Positions 1-12,480 of a stretch of DNA of 64,000 nt are shown one piece after another (position 1 is the first letter of the stretch; each line of letters starts with the position of its first letter). The notes below the pieces were generated by a model. The model was not told the origin of the DNA and did no database searches. It saw only the letters and a list, made by a program, of their open reading frames with translations. The position numbers were made by a program, and so were the translations under genes. Source of the DNA: Ophiodon elongatus (Eukaryota > Chordata > Actinopteri > Perciformes > Hexagrammidae); the NCBI GenBank assembly GCA_016806645.1, contig JACSYO010001716.1:1040778-1104777 (forward strand), given 5' to 3'.

Positions 1-736
1 TAACCAATCAACAACCAGAATTCAATGTAGACATAGCATTGGTCTAATGATATCTTCCATATTTCATCTTCAGTTCTCTACAGCTGTACTGTTCGTGTGT
101 GACAAGCTGGCAGTAAAGTGATCCATACAGTAGCATATAAGAAAAAAATTAGCAAACTGCAAACTACTTTTAAACACATTTTATATCGACATTTTCCAAT
201 TAAAATGTCCTGTTTTTAAGATTTCCGTTTTACTGTTTTTTAATCGAGCAGTAGCTAGCTACCCGCCTTAGCCAACGTGAGTAGCTAGTTAGCGACTTGA
301 GGACGGTAAGCTAACAGCGAGAATGGATTTGGACTTGGCAGGATGCCAACAGGAGACCTCACCAGCCACCAGTCGGAGTCGGTGAGGAGCCATAGTTCAT
401 TTTTAATCCAGGGCCCTGTAGTGGGTTAATCCAGCCCTGAGTCAGAAATAACATTCAGATGAATTTACAAAGCATTTGCTCGAGACACAACAGCCACGAT
501 ATTCAACTAGGACACTTAGGTGAGAAACAAAGGCGCGTTTCTATTGCCATTTGCTACGACCCGATGATTTATAACCGATAACAGGAGGACTTGTTCTCAG
601 GGCTCTTTAGTCACTGAAGAGTATGGAAGCTATTTCTGCCAGGATAATAACACAATTAACTGTTATGCACGATAGAAATAAAAATAATAATGTTTAAGTT
701 AAAGATATGAGATTCTAAGTCAAAATTGTGACTCAC

Positions 737-892
737 CATGAGGATTGGTTTCTGATAAAACTTTTCTCTACTTGTCGGAAGTTGGCTTTGAAAGATTTGA
801 AAACCTAAACCATGAAATAATTGCCTGCATGTATGAGCTGCTAAGGCCTCGGCATTTGTCAAAGTCACTCTTTGCTTGGCTTTTAATGGCAT
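737..892 (-). CDS. candidate first coding exon of an unidentified gene running off the left edge
   Basis: On the - strand a 52-codon open stretch starts at an ATG (892-890) and runs to a canonical donor, with the exon ending ...CTCATG followed by GTGAGT (736 downwards). The translation begins MPLKAKQRVTLTNAEAL and has no low-complexity bias. The same frame continues upstream to a stop at 959-961, and a further open stretch in that frame lies at 959-1147. I do not recognise the protein, and no second exon could be found towards base 1. It could be a chance open frame; the donor and composition are the only support. Confidence 0.25.
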
Positions 893-961
893 GTCAGTGA
901 TGTACGAACCAAGCGGGGCGTTTCGGTACACGGAGAGACGCTTGGTTTTTGTAACAAATTA

Positions 962-3330
962 GCCGTTCGAGTAAACAGCAATGCGGCAGAAATGTCGAGC
1001 CGTCAAACAGTTTACGAACCCCGATTGTTTCTCAATGCCCACAGAGTGCGAGAACAAAAGCTGAGGGAGAACAGCCTCATGAGCAAAAAGAGCACTGAAC
1101 AAGTAGCTGGTTATACGTTTGGTAACGCCGTCACAGACTTGAGCCAAACAGAATTTGCAAATAATTTATAGGATTTGTTTGAATTGATTTGTTTGAGTTA
1201 TCAGATCATTTTAGCTGCAGTAAAATAAGTTGTTGGTGACAGAAGGTCCCCTACCCTTTTTGATGTTTCAATTTTAACACAAATCACAATGTTTCTATAA
1301 CTTCAACTTATTTGAATCCAAACCATGATCTTTGTCTAAAACTAAACATTGTGCCTAACCCTAACCATTGCTTTGTCACATCATAAAACACGTTTATTTG
1401 TCTACAGTGATTTGTAAGATGTTTGGTAGGCACTGACAAATCAAATAATTCCATCAGAAAGCGTTTCTGAGTGTTGTTCCACAGGACATGGACAAAACAA
1501 GGTATTTCATTTGAGATTCTCTTTGACGAACTTTGATCTGTGAATTTGCACCTTTGACCAATTGCAAGCCGTCTTGACAATGTTGACCTTTGAGTAGAAG
1601 CAGAGAGCCGGAGAGTCCAAAAAAAAGCTATTGTAGCTTTGCTTTGTTGCACCATGAATTATTGTTAAAACATTGCTGAAGAAGTGGCCCCAGTTGTCTA
1701 AACCAATAACACAAAGCTTCTGCATCAATCGACACCCATTTTCTCCGGACCATCTAATCACCTCACAGATAATCTTTCTTCGCAGACTATGAGCTCATGA
1801 TGCCCCCCCGCGCCCCCTCACACCCATCTCAATAACACAAGCAGCCTCCTTGTAACAATGGAGGGCAGCAGAAGCAGACAGCCGCATTAAACAATGCCAC
1901 CCACTCACTGTGGAACCTCTACAGACTCGCTCATTAGTGACCACTGATCGCTGAAGATTGGGAGTTTGTAGGGGTAATAATAACCTGAAAGGGCCTTTCT
2001 TCCTCCTTCTCCTCCTCCTCTCTCTTTTACTTTGCTCTCTCCCTCTCTGTCCGTCTCTCCCTCGCTGTCCCTCCCTGCTGGGCTTTATCAGCGGTCCTGG
2101 TCAATGTCCTACTGTCATGTCTTGATGTGATTTATGTCACGGGCTGTGAAGTCGACTTATCTCCCTCCTCTCCCAGTTCTCTCCCCCTCCCCTCCTCCAC
2201 CGCCCTACAGAGGGGTTGGCTCCCTCTGTCTCAGCCAGCCTGGCTCCTCCAAGCATGAACAGGGAGGAGAGATTTGGGTGGGGGGGGGTGTCAGAGAGTG
2301 GAGGTGTGAGGGGGAAATTCCTTGCCAGGCATCCACCTGTCCTGTAAATTATGGGTATGACCAAAGTGTGTACTACTACATGTTAAAGAAGTTGTACTGT
2401 ACACAACCTTTAGTGTCTCCAGAGGGAGCTGCGTGAAATCTGACAAGTTACCTCAAGTGATGTCACTTGAGTCAGTTTGGTTGGAGCTGAAGACAGTGCA
2501 GAAGTCGGTGGAATAAGAAAGAAGCGAGGTTACCTGATCTAAGTAGCCCGCTCCTCATATCCTGCTTGAGGCTAGCAGCCCGAGGCTACGTTAGCCGCTA
2601 GTCGCATAACACACCCGAATCTCCGTCTGGACTGTCGGCCATTAAGTTGCATTGTGGGAAATGTAGATGCCAGGTTTTTACAAAGATGCCCAAAATAAAA
2701 AAGATAACAGCATGCAGGAATTAACTGCTATGTTGGTGGAATAATAATAAATTTCGGTCCGGGTTGATTTGGCGCCACCCATCTGTTACCACGGTAACAC
2801 CAAATGTGGTTCACTACAACAGCAAACATTCCTTGAGCAGCTAGTTTTTCAGAGATATACAGCAGAAGAGCAGTTGGTGTATCTGTTTACAGTGCAGCCA
2901 AAAACGCTGTTTTAATACAAAAAATGTGAGTCAATGATATTTGCAACCACTGTCTTGATTTCATGCTACACACTTTTCCACACAGCGGCAGTTAAGTTTG
3001 AGATGAGCAGCCTGACGCTCGCAGCTCTTCATCCAACAAATGTTCCTGACTTTTCCATATCTCCCTTGCAAAAAAAAGAAGAAATGATTCGCTGTCAAGA
3101 AAGTAATAATTGTCGTCATGTTTTCTGGAAGCAGCGCTAAACCTCAGTAACAAATGCATCACGATCATGTGGCTGCTTGACCTAAAAAAAGTTACCCCTG
3201 AGTTTAAATGTTATGTAAAAAAGACAAATGCAGAAATTCAGCTAATTTTTCTGACGACCCAAATAAAATCTCCTGCGACCCACCTTTGGGTCCGGTCTTG
3301 GGAATGACTCCTCTGCAGTGAAGGAAACGC

Positions 3331-3333
<3 letters not shown>
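962..3333. other. intergenic, no gene recognised
   Basis: Short open frames on both strands here have no recognisable domains and no paired splice sites. The stretch includes pyrimidine-rich DNA near 1998-2080 and 2160-2210 and a G-rich patch near 2275-2310. Nothing else can be supported. Confidence 0.6.

Positions 3334-3368
<35 letters not shown>
3334..3368. repeat. (GT)n microsatellite
   Basis: About 17 uninterrupted TG/GT units. Confidence 0.95.
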
Positions 3369-3373
<5 letters not shown>

Positions 3374-4418
3374 CATCCCTCCACGTTTCCCATCCTCATG
3401 CCTCTGCTTCCTCTGGCCTTTGATGTGCTTTTAAAGTGGACCGCACTCTCTCTGCTTTCCCTCTCACTTGACAATTGTTTATTGGTTTTGAAATGGTCTT
3501 AGAGGACCTTACGTGTCTCTCAATGGCATACTTAAAGAGAGAATAACTGGCTTTGAAACAAAGAGAGAGTCAAATGATAGGAAGTGGAGGAGAGGCCCAA
3601 AAAAAATGAAGAAGCACTGCAGAAAACTCTTTAGGACTTTTATCTAGGTTCTTATGGGGCAGTTTGCTGGTTGGCCATGACGAAGGCTGAAAAGGATGCA
3701 CGGAGAGCAAGACAAGGGAGAAGGAAGAGAAACTAATGTGAGAGAGAGAAAAGGCACAGGAGAAAAAAGACAGACATACAAGGAGAGAGAATGGGCGAGA
3801 GCGATGCGAGACCACCCAGGTGTCCTGCGCCTCGCTGCAGGAAGATGGATCGGTTTCTGGTGGGTCCGCTGCCAGCTTCAGGTTTGATCCTGTGACTCAG
3901 CATCCACAGAGCCATGACTCTCACCCGGATCAGATGGTACACGTGTACACTGTGTCCTTATGGCCTTCTATTCGTCGCTCCCGCTCCCGGATATGCAGAG
4001 TGACGGCGCGCCATGAAAAGATGTTTATGGAGTTCAGCTGGAACGAGCCCCTTCTTAAGTCGCTTTATTCAAACCTAGTTCCTGATTTCTTTCATTTTCT
4101 TTATCTTTTCTCCCACTCCCGTTTGGGTAAACACGGAGCAGGAATGAATACAAAATGCACCACTTTGATTTGAGTGTCTCCCTTCTTGCCCGATAAGTGT
4201 GCGTTGCATTCGAAACGCACACAGAGTGAATTATGAGTTTGTTTTGCCTCACGTTCCCGATCCTGCGAGTATGGGAACGACTCAAATTCACAGCAGAGCA
4301 GTCGAGCCTCAAAAAACGCTGGTTATTGCATTTCCCATAATGCAACCCCAGCCCAGAAATGACATCCAACGGGCCCTTTTTTCACAGGAATGTGGACGTG
4401 TCGTTGCAGAGTAAGCAC

Positions 4419-4557
4419 AGGTGTAATTAATAACATGAATTATGGCCCTGTTCCACTTAAGTGGGTCAGGGCCCTGGTACTGTGCATGCCGGCTCACTGT
4501 AATGACGGTGGCTCGTGAAATACAACGGGGCCATTCTTAATTTGATCCATTACACCT
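4419..4557. promoter_or_regulatory. candidate enhancer: T-box and NK2-type sites
   Basis: The 12-bp perfect palindrome CCACTTAAGTGG (4453-4464) contains two overlapping NK2-class homeodomain sites. It is flanked by T-box half sites on opposite strands, AGGTGTAA at 4419-4426 and TTACACCT at 4550-4557. The motifs are seen directly; enhancer function is inference. Confidence 0.25.
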
Positions 4558-4797
4558 GTGTACCCTGCTCACCCCGACATGCACAGCCCTTTAACAGTGA
4601 GAGGAAGAAGAGTACCATGCTGCAAATGTTCAAAGGTGAGTTGGTTTTAGCCCTCAACAGATGCATTTAGTCTCTCTGGGCTAGTGGTAAAAAGTTACAT
4701 TTTTTTATATTTTCATAGATTAAAATATTTTTTAATCGTTTTTTTTTCTTTCTTTCCAGTAATCAACACCATCATGGCAAGACAGTCAACATAAAAC

Positions 4798-4798
<1 letters not shown>

Positions 4799-4878
<80 letters not shown>
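4799..4878. repeat. (CT)n microsatellite
   Basis: An almost pure CT tract of about 80 bp with a single G interruption near the middle. Confidence 0.95.
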
Positions 4879-4879
<1 letters not shown>

Positions 4880-4880
<1 letters not shown>

Positions 4881-6050
4881 CTGTTACTGTTACACCCAGC
4901 GCGGTCCCTCATAGAAGAACTGCAAGTAGGGAGACATGACTTAGCAGCAATAATAGTAATATAGTTATGGGCAGTAGTGGCCTAAAGGTTAGAGAAGTAT
5001 GAATGTGATCAGGGCGTTCATCTCACTGTTTTCCCCCTGTACAAATAATGTTGAAAAATATAATAGTGCAGAGTGCAAATTAAAAATATAAGTGAAATCT
5101 TATCGTTAGAGTAATATTTACTTAATTCAGCAGCAGTCTAAATACATATATAGAGGAATTATTCCAACCATACATATTATACTATTTGCAGTTGTAGTCA
5201 TAAATGAGTAAAGTAAACTTTAGGTAAACCCGCCACACCCACACAGGTGTTTTCACTTATTCCGGCTGATTAGACCTCTGCTCTGGTTTAGGGTGGGTGG
5301 AGCTATATACCACAGTACGTGAACCAATAAGGATGATCGATGTCTAAGTTGTCCCGCCTTTACAGGTGCGATAAAAGCTAAGAGCGTGAGGGAGATGTCA
5401 ATCAAGCACGCCCACGCAGTCAACACGTAATCAGGTAAAAAACAAGTGTCACATGTGTGGGCGGAGTAACCCAAGTTCACGCCATCATCTGATCAATGTG
5501 GCGCCGTGACTGGCTTCATAGCTACGATTTACGTGAGGTGAGCCGATCGTAAATTGTATTCCACCATTGTGAGGTTCAAATCAAGAGAACAAATCCTCAG
5601 CATGTGACCTCTTATTTTACTCTTCCTCCTTCCCCTGAACATCCTTCTTCCTCCACTTTCTCCCCTCATCCTCTCTCTGAACTCTCTCCCTCACTTTCGC
5701 CTCCTCGTCGTACCTCTTCCCTCTCGTTCCCCTTCCTATCCCACTCGGCCGTCCAGCCTTCCCTCCCATCCCTCTTTCCTTCCCATTCCTCTTCCCTGCC
5801 ATCCTCCACAGGTCCTTCCACCGATCATTTTTCAGCGGGCGGTTGTCCCTTATTGGCCCCTGAAGAGGCTGAGAAAACAGTGTGATGTGGGATCCTCATA
5901 GGACTAGATGGTGTAATTGCCTAATTGCTTTTTTTTTCTCTCTCTCCCTCTCTCTCTCCCGTCAGGAGGTTCTGCTTTATGTCAGGCAGGCAGGAGCCCA
6001 TAAACACTGGCCGGCTATTCCCAGCATCTCCCTCAATGTCACAATCTTGT
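4880..6050. other. intergenic, no gene recognised
   Basis: The only notable structure is a long CT-rich strand between about 5610 and 5810, which creates opposing artefactual open frames. A possible homeodomain-type sequence (TAATTGCCTAATTGC) lies near 5913-5928. Confidence 0.5.
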
Positions 6051-6057
6051 GCGGTTT

Positions 6058-6132
6058 GATTGGCTCAACTCCGCACCGGGGCCTATCGCTCATTGGCTCC
6101 TCCCAGGATGAATGGCCACGCTGACAGCCAAT
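6058..6132. promoter_or_regulatory. cluster of three CCAAT boxes
   Basis: GATTGG at 6058-6063, ATTGG at 6092-6096 and CCAAT at 6128-6132 fall within 75 bp, in both orientations, in moderately GC-rich DNA. Such clusters are typical of NF-Y-bound promoters or of LTR-type elements. No transcription unit could be attached to it. Confidence 0.25.
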
Positions 6133-6960
6133 GGGGCCACAGCGGGGTGAGAGGGGGGAGCGAGAGAGTAAACAGCATTTTTTTTCCTGGAGTCAGGGAC
6201 ACGCAGGGCTCCTCTTTGTTGGGAATTCCAAGCAATGTTTCCAGTTTTGGTTCCCAGGAGCGCTGAAGGCGTTCAGCACTGTAACTCAACAACACGATGG
6301 GAGAGCAGTACTGGTGACAGCAGCCAGGCTTGAGCTGTTTGTATGCAGGCGGGGTCGGCGGTAAAGCATCTGAGGCCGGCTCACTTGTACACAAGAGTTA
6401 CATGTCTTTAGGGTCATTTTCAGTAACAATTACTCCTTGAACTTTTCAGAAGACGGGGGGCGGGGGGGGATTGGAGGTTGTAGGGTGTTACGTGAAGGCT
6501 GCGGCCTAGAAACAGGGCATAAATCAGGGCAAAGTCTCTCTATCTCGCTCCTCCAAACGCTCCCTCCACTCGCGCACACTCACTCCATCCGAGGCCAAGC
6601 AATCTGTTTGCTGAGGCTGAGTGAGAGAGGAGCTCGCGGTATGAGGAGGAAGAGAAGAATGCCTAATGTTGGTCATCTCAAAACCATCCCTTACCCCTCC
6701 CCTCTCGGTCTGTCTTCAGTCCATTCGTCTGGCAGGAAACCCCCCATGTGACCGAGACGCTCTGTCTCTCTCAGAGCCCTCTGTCCATCTCTATTAGCCG
6801 GAATGAAGACCGATGTGATCATTGCGAGTGTTTTTCGCATTGGCCATCAATTTTTTTTTTTTTAAACCGTCAGTGATGGCGTGTCGAGTGCGCGGAACTG
6901 AAAACGGAGTCAGGTAGTGACGGAAGAAGACAAAATGTGAAACAGGAATAGACTGAGACT

Positions 6961-6986
6961 GAGAGGGAGAGGGAGAGGGAGGGAGG

Positions 6987-7078
<92 letters not shown>
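6961..7078. repeat. (GA)n / (GGGA)n compound microsatellite
   Basis: GAGAGG and GGGA units pass into about 90 bp of pure GA. The tract creates artefactual Ser/Leu-rich open frames on the - strand. Confidence 0.95.
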
Positions 7079-7082
<4 letters not shown>

Positions 7083-7610
7083 CAAAAACACACGGTAGCT
7101 CTACGCTTTTTATCAGCAGAGCCACACACACTAATCTGGGGAGGAAGCCTGCAGGCGTCCTGTCATGGAGGCGAAACGCACACAGGAAACAGGCCGGTAC
7201 AGACAGGAAGCCGGCGGCAGCACAGCAACGGGGCTCGCACGGTCCCCCGCAACAACGGCGTCTTATTGTAGACCACTGATACACAAACAAACAAATCAAC
7301 TCAAAGACGGGTGTGCGTCTCTCTGTCTGTCTGCGTGAACGTGTATGGAGGCAGAGATAGCCTGGTGACTGGTTCACGCTGGAGAAGGGAGCAGGTTGTG
7401 AGAGTGGGACCTGAGGTCTCTTTATTTCAAAGAACGTCAATTCAATTCACCAAAGATGTGTCAGACAATGACGTTTGGTTTGCAGACTGATAAATATGAT
7501 GGTGCAATAAATCCATGAAGAAATAATGCAGTATACCGATCGCCCAATGTCAGCTGGACCTTCTTAAGGATGAGCCGGAAGTTGACCTGGTTTCACCCTG
7601 CTCTGCTGAA

Positions 7611-7613
<3 letters not shown>

Positions 7614-7693
<80 letters not shown>
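7614..7693. repeat. (GT)40 microsatellite
   Basis: About 80 bp of uninterrupted TG. Confidence 0.97.
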
Positions 7694-7694
<1 letters not shown>

Positions 7695-7812
7695 CAACAG
7701 AGGGCTAAGAAGGAAGGACCTTGAGGTATCCTCAAACTCTCCGGTTCTTTCCTGTATTGTTACTGTATACACTGACTCTATTGATAACCACATATGATAA
7801 AAACAAAGATAT

Positions 7813-7925
7813 CACACACACACACACACACACACACAAACATGCATGTCAAGATCTGTGGTTTAGTACCATAAAACCTTGGAGATAGACTCACCTTATA
7901 AACACACACACACACACACACACAC
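7813..7925. repeat. two (CA)n tracts
   Basis: CA runs at about 7813-7838 and 7902-7925, separated by unique sequence. Confidence 0.9.
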
Positions 7926-8699
7926 CCACCCGGGTACACATAGGTACACTTTCACCACGCACAAGCTCAGTAATTGGCACTTTCTTTCCCTTTTCTTCCC
8001 TCTCTCCTTCTGTCTCATTATCGCACACTGTCCCTCTCGCCTCGGCCTGTTCGGTCTCTCTTCTCCTCCGTCTTGCTGGGGTTTGAAATATTTATCCTAC
8101 CTCTCCGCTTGTTTGAAGTCCCAGGTTTACTCATCGCTCTGGGTGGCCCGGGCCGCGCTGCCAAATCTGGATGCTCTCTGGCTCGGCTGTAGAGGGGACA
8201 CTATTATTCTCAGTCACATTAATATGCAGCGACATCAGTGCTTTTTTCTGTTCAGCGCGCAATGCAACAGGGCCGACGTGGCATTTGTGTTTTTGTACGA
8301 TCGGCTGATAACATTGTATTTGTCCGCATGGTGGTTTAGCGATTCCTGAAATTCCTTTTCTGGTTGCCCATGAGCAAAGATTGTCTGGTACCTGCCACTG
8401 TCGGGGCATCCTGCACAAACTGGTTTTAACCCGTTTTACATATCCAAGCTGTCAATAGCGGCCACAACTGTTTTCATTACCTCGCGCCTGATAACAATTG
8501 TTAGTGGCTCTCTATCCTGATGATAGAACTTGCTATTCATAAAGCAGCAATTACTCCAATTCAAAGTCACAACAACAGTGTTTAGATATACTGTGGGGTG
8601 GTGACGTTTTTTATGACTAGCTTGAAAGCAAACAGTTGCCTGAAGACACAAAGAATATATCCAAATCTAACAATCACTGCCAATGCAGTAAGTCATGTA

Positions 8700-9303
8700 C
8701 TCTATACGTAGCGAGGAAACACGTTGGCAACTAGCTGGTGACCATAGTGGAGCATTTAGCAGCTAAAGAGTGGAGGAGACCAAAAGCAGAGCTAAAAGGA
8801 GAGTGAGTATTAGACTTATATTCATCAGATGGCCAGAAACATGAATTGAAATGAGTGAAGATATTGCTCCGTGTCTGCTGAACATTTGCTAACACATTAG
8901 CCATAAGACGTTTATGAGGTGATAATATGTTATTGTTGAGCATGTTTCCTGTGCCCTCAAGTTGCCAAAAACTAAAATCAGTTAATATCATGAAAATGTT
9001 TTCAGTGCTTGCTCACATACATCTGGGCGACCTAGATCAGAAAACATGTGATTGAACAAGAACTACCTTTGCAAAGATGCCCCATATTTTTCTCACGAGC
9101 CAATCAGAGCAGACTGGGCTTTTCAGGGAGGGGGGCTTAAAGAGACAGGCACTAAAACGGAGTGTTTCTGACAGAGGTATATTCAGACAGACAGCAAGAG
9201 ACAAATATTGTATTTTTTTTCATAGTAAAGCATGTAAACACGTTCTCGTTGAAATCCAAAATACAAGTATGGATCTGAAAATGAGCGTGGTGTGTCCCCT
9301 TTA
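8700..9303. repeat. teleost interspersed repeats
   Basis: Two sequence blocks resemble repeats common in percomorph genomes. Block 8740-8960 contains the 'agcatttagcagctaaagag' type start. Block 9090-9303 contains the 'gagccaatcagagcagactg' and 'aaagagacaggcactaaaac' segments and ends in 'gtgtccccttt'. I recognise the wording from fish genomic sequence in general and cannot assign a database family name. Confidence 0.55.
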
Positions 9304-9444
9304 AAATGTACATTTATGTTGAGTCGTCCTTCACGTCTCATATTTTTAAGTTAAACTTAAAAAAAAAAGTTAATTCAGAAGACAGAAAAGGAACAAAAAG
9401 AGCAAGTAGGGGAGGAAAAATAATAGTTCCTTTTAGGTGTTCAG

Positions 9445-9446
<2 letters not shown>

Positions 9447-9508
<62 letters not shown>
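9447..9508. repeat. (GT)31 microsatellite
   Basis: About 62 bp of uninterrupted GT. Confidence 0.97.
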
Positions 9509-9509
<1 letters not shown>

Positions 9510-10500
9510 TCCTGGGCTACCCTACAGTGTGTATCTAAACATGGGCATGGGTCCAGCGCACATACTGGAGTAGCCACGCAGCGCCCAATGCTCCACCCTC
9601 CCATCAAAAGCTCCGCTTCAATCTCCCACGCCCTAGGCCATGTCTGAGTCCAATGGCCGAGGTTTAGTGACACGTGCACACATGCACCGTATCTGCGTGC
9701 GCGCACAGTGGCAAGCATGAGGGTGGGGGATTGGTGAGGCTTCAATGCTGCGAGAACTCTGACATCGTGCAAACGCGCGGGCCTTAATCTGGAGACCAGC
9801 TAGAGGACCGGCTGACCGGCTGGCGTAGTAACTCTTCTCACCCTCTTTGATGAGGTCAGCCAGAGATGGAGTTGGCTCACGTCGGCGCTGGGATAGTCGG
9901 CCATTTCTGCCAGTGGATTTGTGAGCTGTGGTGTTAACTGTACTTGTGCAGTAATGGGCTGAATGCAAGGTGTCAGTATATATACCTAGACAGGATATAT
10001 AGTGTGTTATAACAGAAACAAAGCCCCTTAAGAGGCACTGTGTAATCATAAAAAGCTATATGAAGGACACTCCTGCAAAAGCCACCTGCCTTTCCTCGGA
10101 GCTGTGTGCCTATAGGAGCAGTGCATATCTTTTTTTCTTTTTTCTTTTTTTTTCACAGTATGGCTCACACAAGCCCAGTGCACCACCGCCTGTGTAGTCC
10201 ACAGTCAAAGGTTTCCAGAGTGCACCTGTCAGAGCGCACGGGCCTCGCTGAGCGGGCCAGATTTACTCCGTCAACCATTTACAGCCGTTACGAGGCCTCC
10301 CCTCACAGACATGAGAGCGACTCGTCAGATTCATGGGCGGCCGTTCATTTGGCGAGGTGTCCGGTCTCGAGCTGCCCCGCCACGCTCGCCTCCCCCTAGT
10401 GCCTGACATGGAGAGGGCTGCATAAACATTTATGCAGCAGTATTTTTTAAAGGCCCTCCGCGATGTCTTGTAAATCTGCCCGCTGCTTTGATGTCTTATC

Positions 10501-10519
10501 TGTGTGTGTGTGTGGGTGT

Positions 10520-10557
<38 letters not shown>
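10501..10557. repeat. (GT)n microsatellite, interrupted
   Basis: A TG tract with two GGG interruptions in its first third. Confidence 0.9.
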
Positions 10558-10558
<1 letters not shown>

Positions 10559-10569
10559 TAACTATTGTT

Positions 10570-11534
10570 TACACTTCAGAAACACAAAGTCTTACCAGGG
10601 TTTTTGTCCAATTTATTGTTAAGAGGAAAACAAAGTGTTACTTTTGAGAATCCCAGCTCTCTTTTATCTTGAAGTAATAAATATTATTTCAAGAAATCTT
10701 ACCAGGTAAATCTTCCCTTGTTCCACTGGCAGATTTGTTTTAACTTAATCATTAATTTCATTTCATTAATCTAATCACTTTAGAATTGTATAGAATTCAA
10801 TTTCTATCTTCAATATAAAAAAAATGTAGCTATTAAAAAAGCATGATCAGAAAAATACTTTTGACAAAAATAAATATATTTTAAAATATTTATAAATTAA
10901 AAATGTACTTAATCAACTTACTTCCTTTAATGTAACTTACTTACAGCCAAATAAAGCTGAGTGGAGCACATAACTGCAAAGTCTAGAGTTTGACAACATA
11001 CCTATGGAAATAAAGGCAAACAATGCTTCAGAAAAATGAAAATAAATAAATAAATAAGCAGGTTGAAATTCTTTTATGAAAAATGTAATTTCTTAAGAAC
11101 TTTGGAGATTTTCACGGAGCAAACTAAATGCAGGTTAACTCATAGATAGGTAGTCGATGTGTCCATCTGTAATGCATCCTGTTGGAGTGCCCTTGAGCTA
11201 AACTCTGAGCGTCCTGACTGCTGCCCTGCACGTCGCTCACTGTGAGTCCAGATTAGAACTCCGGAGGAAGAACAAGCCAGCAAAACTAACTGAACATTTT
11301 ACTGAGACACATTGCCCCTTTGGGGGATGTTTCAACCACAGATAATTAAAGCATTGCTTTTATAGGATGGGAAATAGATTCAATAAGTCAATAAAGTGTA
11401 ATAAAAGTAGTGAAACCAAAAAAAAAAAAAAAATCTAAAACATTATTCCTTAATATTCCCAGAGCAACTGTGACAATGTCTGATTGGTGACCCTCAGGCC
11501 TATCGCCTCCTCAACAGATCTGTTAAACGCTGTT

Positions 11535-11580
<46 letters not shown>

Positions 11581-12200
11581 GATTTACTGGCCTGTGAGTG
11601 TTTTAGTGATGGCTGGTGCAGGTCAAGGTAATGATCATAAATAAGAGGTGCAGGAAAGGAGAGGAGGAGAAGGAGTGGTGGGGGGAGAGGGGCAAGTGAG
11701 AGAAGAGGGCGGATGAACATCATAACAAGTGAGAGCTGGTGGATGAACATCATAACAAGTCTAAGGACAGGTTCAAATTCCTACGATTCACGGGCGTCGT
11801 AACTTCAAGCGCTCGATGGCAACTTGGGAATTGTTCACATCTGCAAACGTTTATGTAGCACCATCTCTTAGTGACCTTTTTTATGGAACAATCGTAACAT
11901 CATACATAATTACTGAATCTGAAGTTCCCATTTTAAGAAAAGCATGATGGAGATGAGTTTGGCTTTTTGAGGGCATAAATGGCAAAAGGAAACGTTATTA
12001 AGGGTTCATTTTTGAACATAGGCATATTTCCTTGGTGGCAATCTGAATCACCACAAGAGCCCGGCATTCGCAACTCGACATATTGTTGGAGGGCCCACTC
12101 TCTCCCTCACGTTGGTTCATTAGTACTAAACAGTACAACGAACGCTACTGGGAATATCATTATGTTCTTACTATTTGGTGAAAAACCAAAGTATGGGACA
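10570..12200. other. AT-rich intergenic DNA
   Basis: No gene recognised. Pieces of an old repeat with 'aagaaatcttaccaggtaaa' wording lie near 10600-10740. There is a (GA)20 tract at 11538-11578, and a 20-bp direct repeat (ggatgaacatcataacaagt) occurs at about 11711 and 11741. Confidence 0.5.
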
Positions 12201-12480
12201 AACTGAAAGTTGATAGTGCGAGATGAGAACCACCCTCTGGAGACCACGAACGTCTGCACCAAACATTTTGTAGTTGTCGAGATATTTCAATGGATAAGCG
12301 GAAACCTTGACCCGCTGGTGGCGCCAGAGGAGAACTCAGTGGGTGGAACATTTCACTCAAAACCCCAAAAGGTCCACCTCACGGGGGCGCTGGTGGTAAT
12401 AGCCAGGTGATCATCAAGGTCATTCGGAGAGATCCTCTGGGGACGTGATTGTCTGTACACAATGTCATGGAAATAATATA
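12200..12480. repeat. teleost interspersed repeat fragment
   Basis: The block contains 'ttgtcgagatatttcaatgg' and 'gtgattgtctgtacacaatg' segments, wording found in repeated elements of many fish genomes. Family name unknown to me. Confidence 0.45.

Noticed and set aside
6794..7129. Long Ser/Leu reading frames on the - strand
   Set aside because: They are translations of the GA microsatellite at 6961-7078 with no other support.
7570..7797. Reading frame with alternating Cys/Val (and His/Thr on the other strand)
   Set aside because: Pure translation of the (GT)40 tract; the same applies to frames over the other GT tracts.
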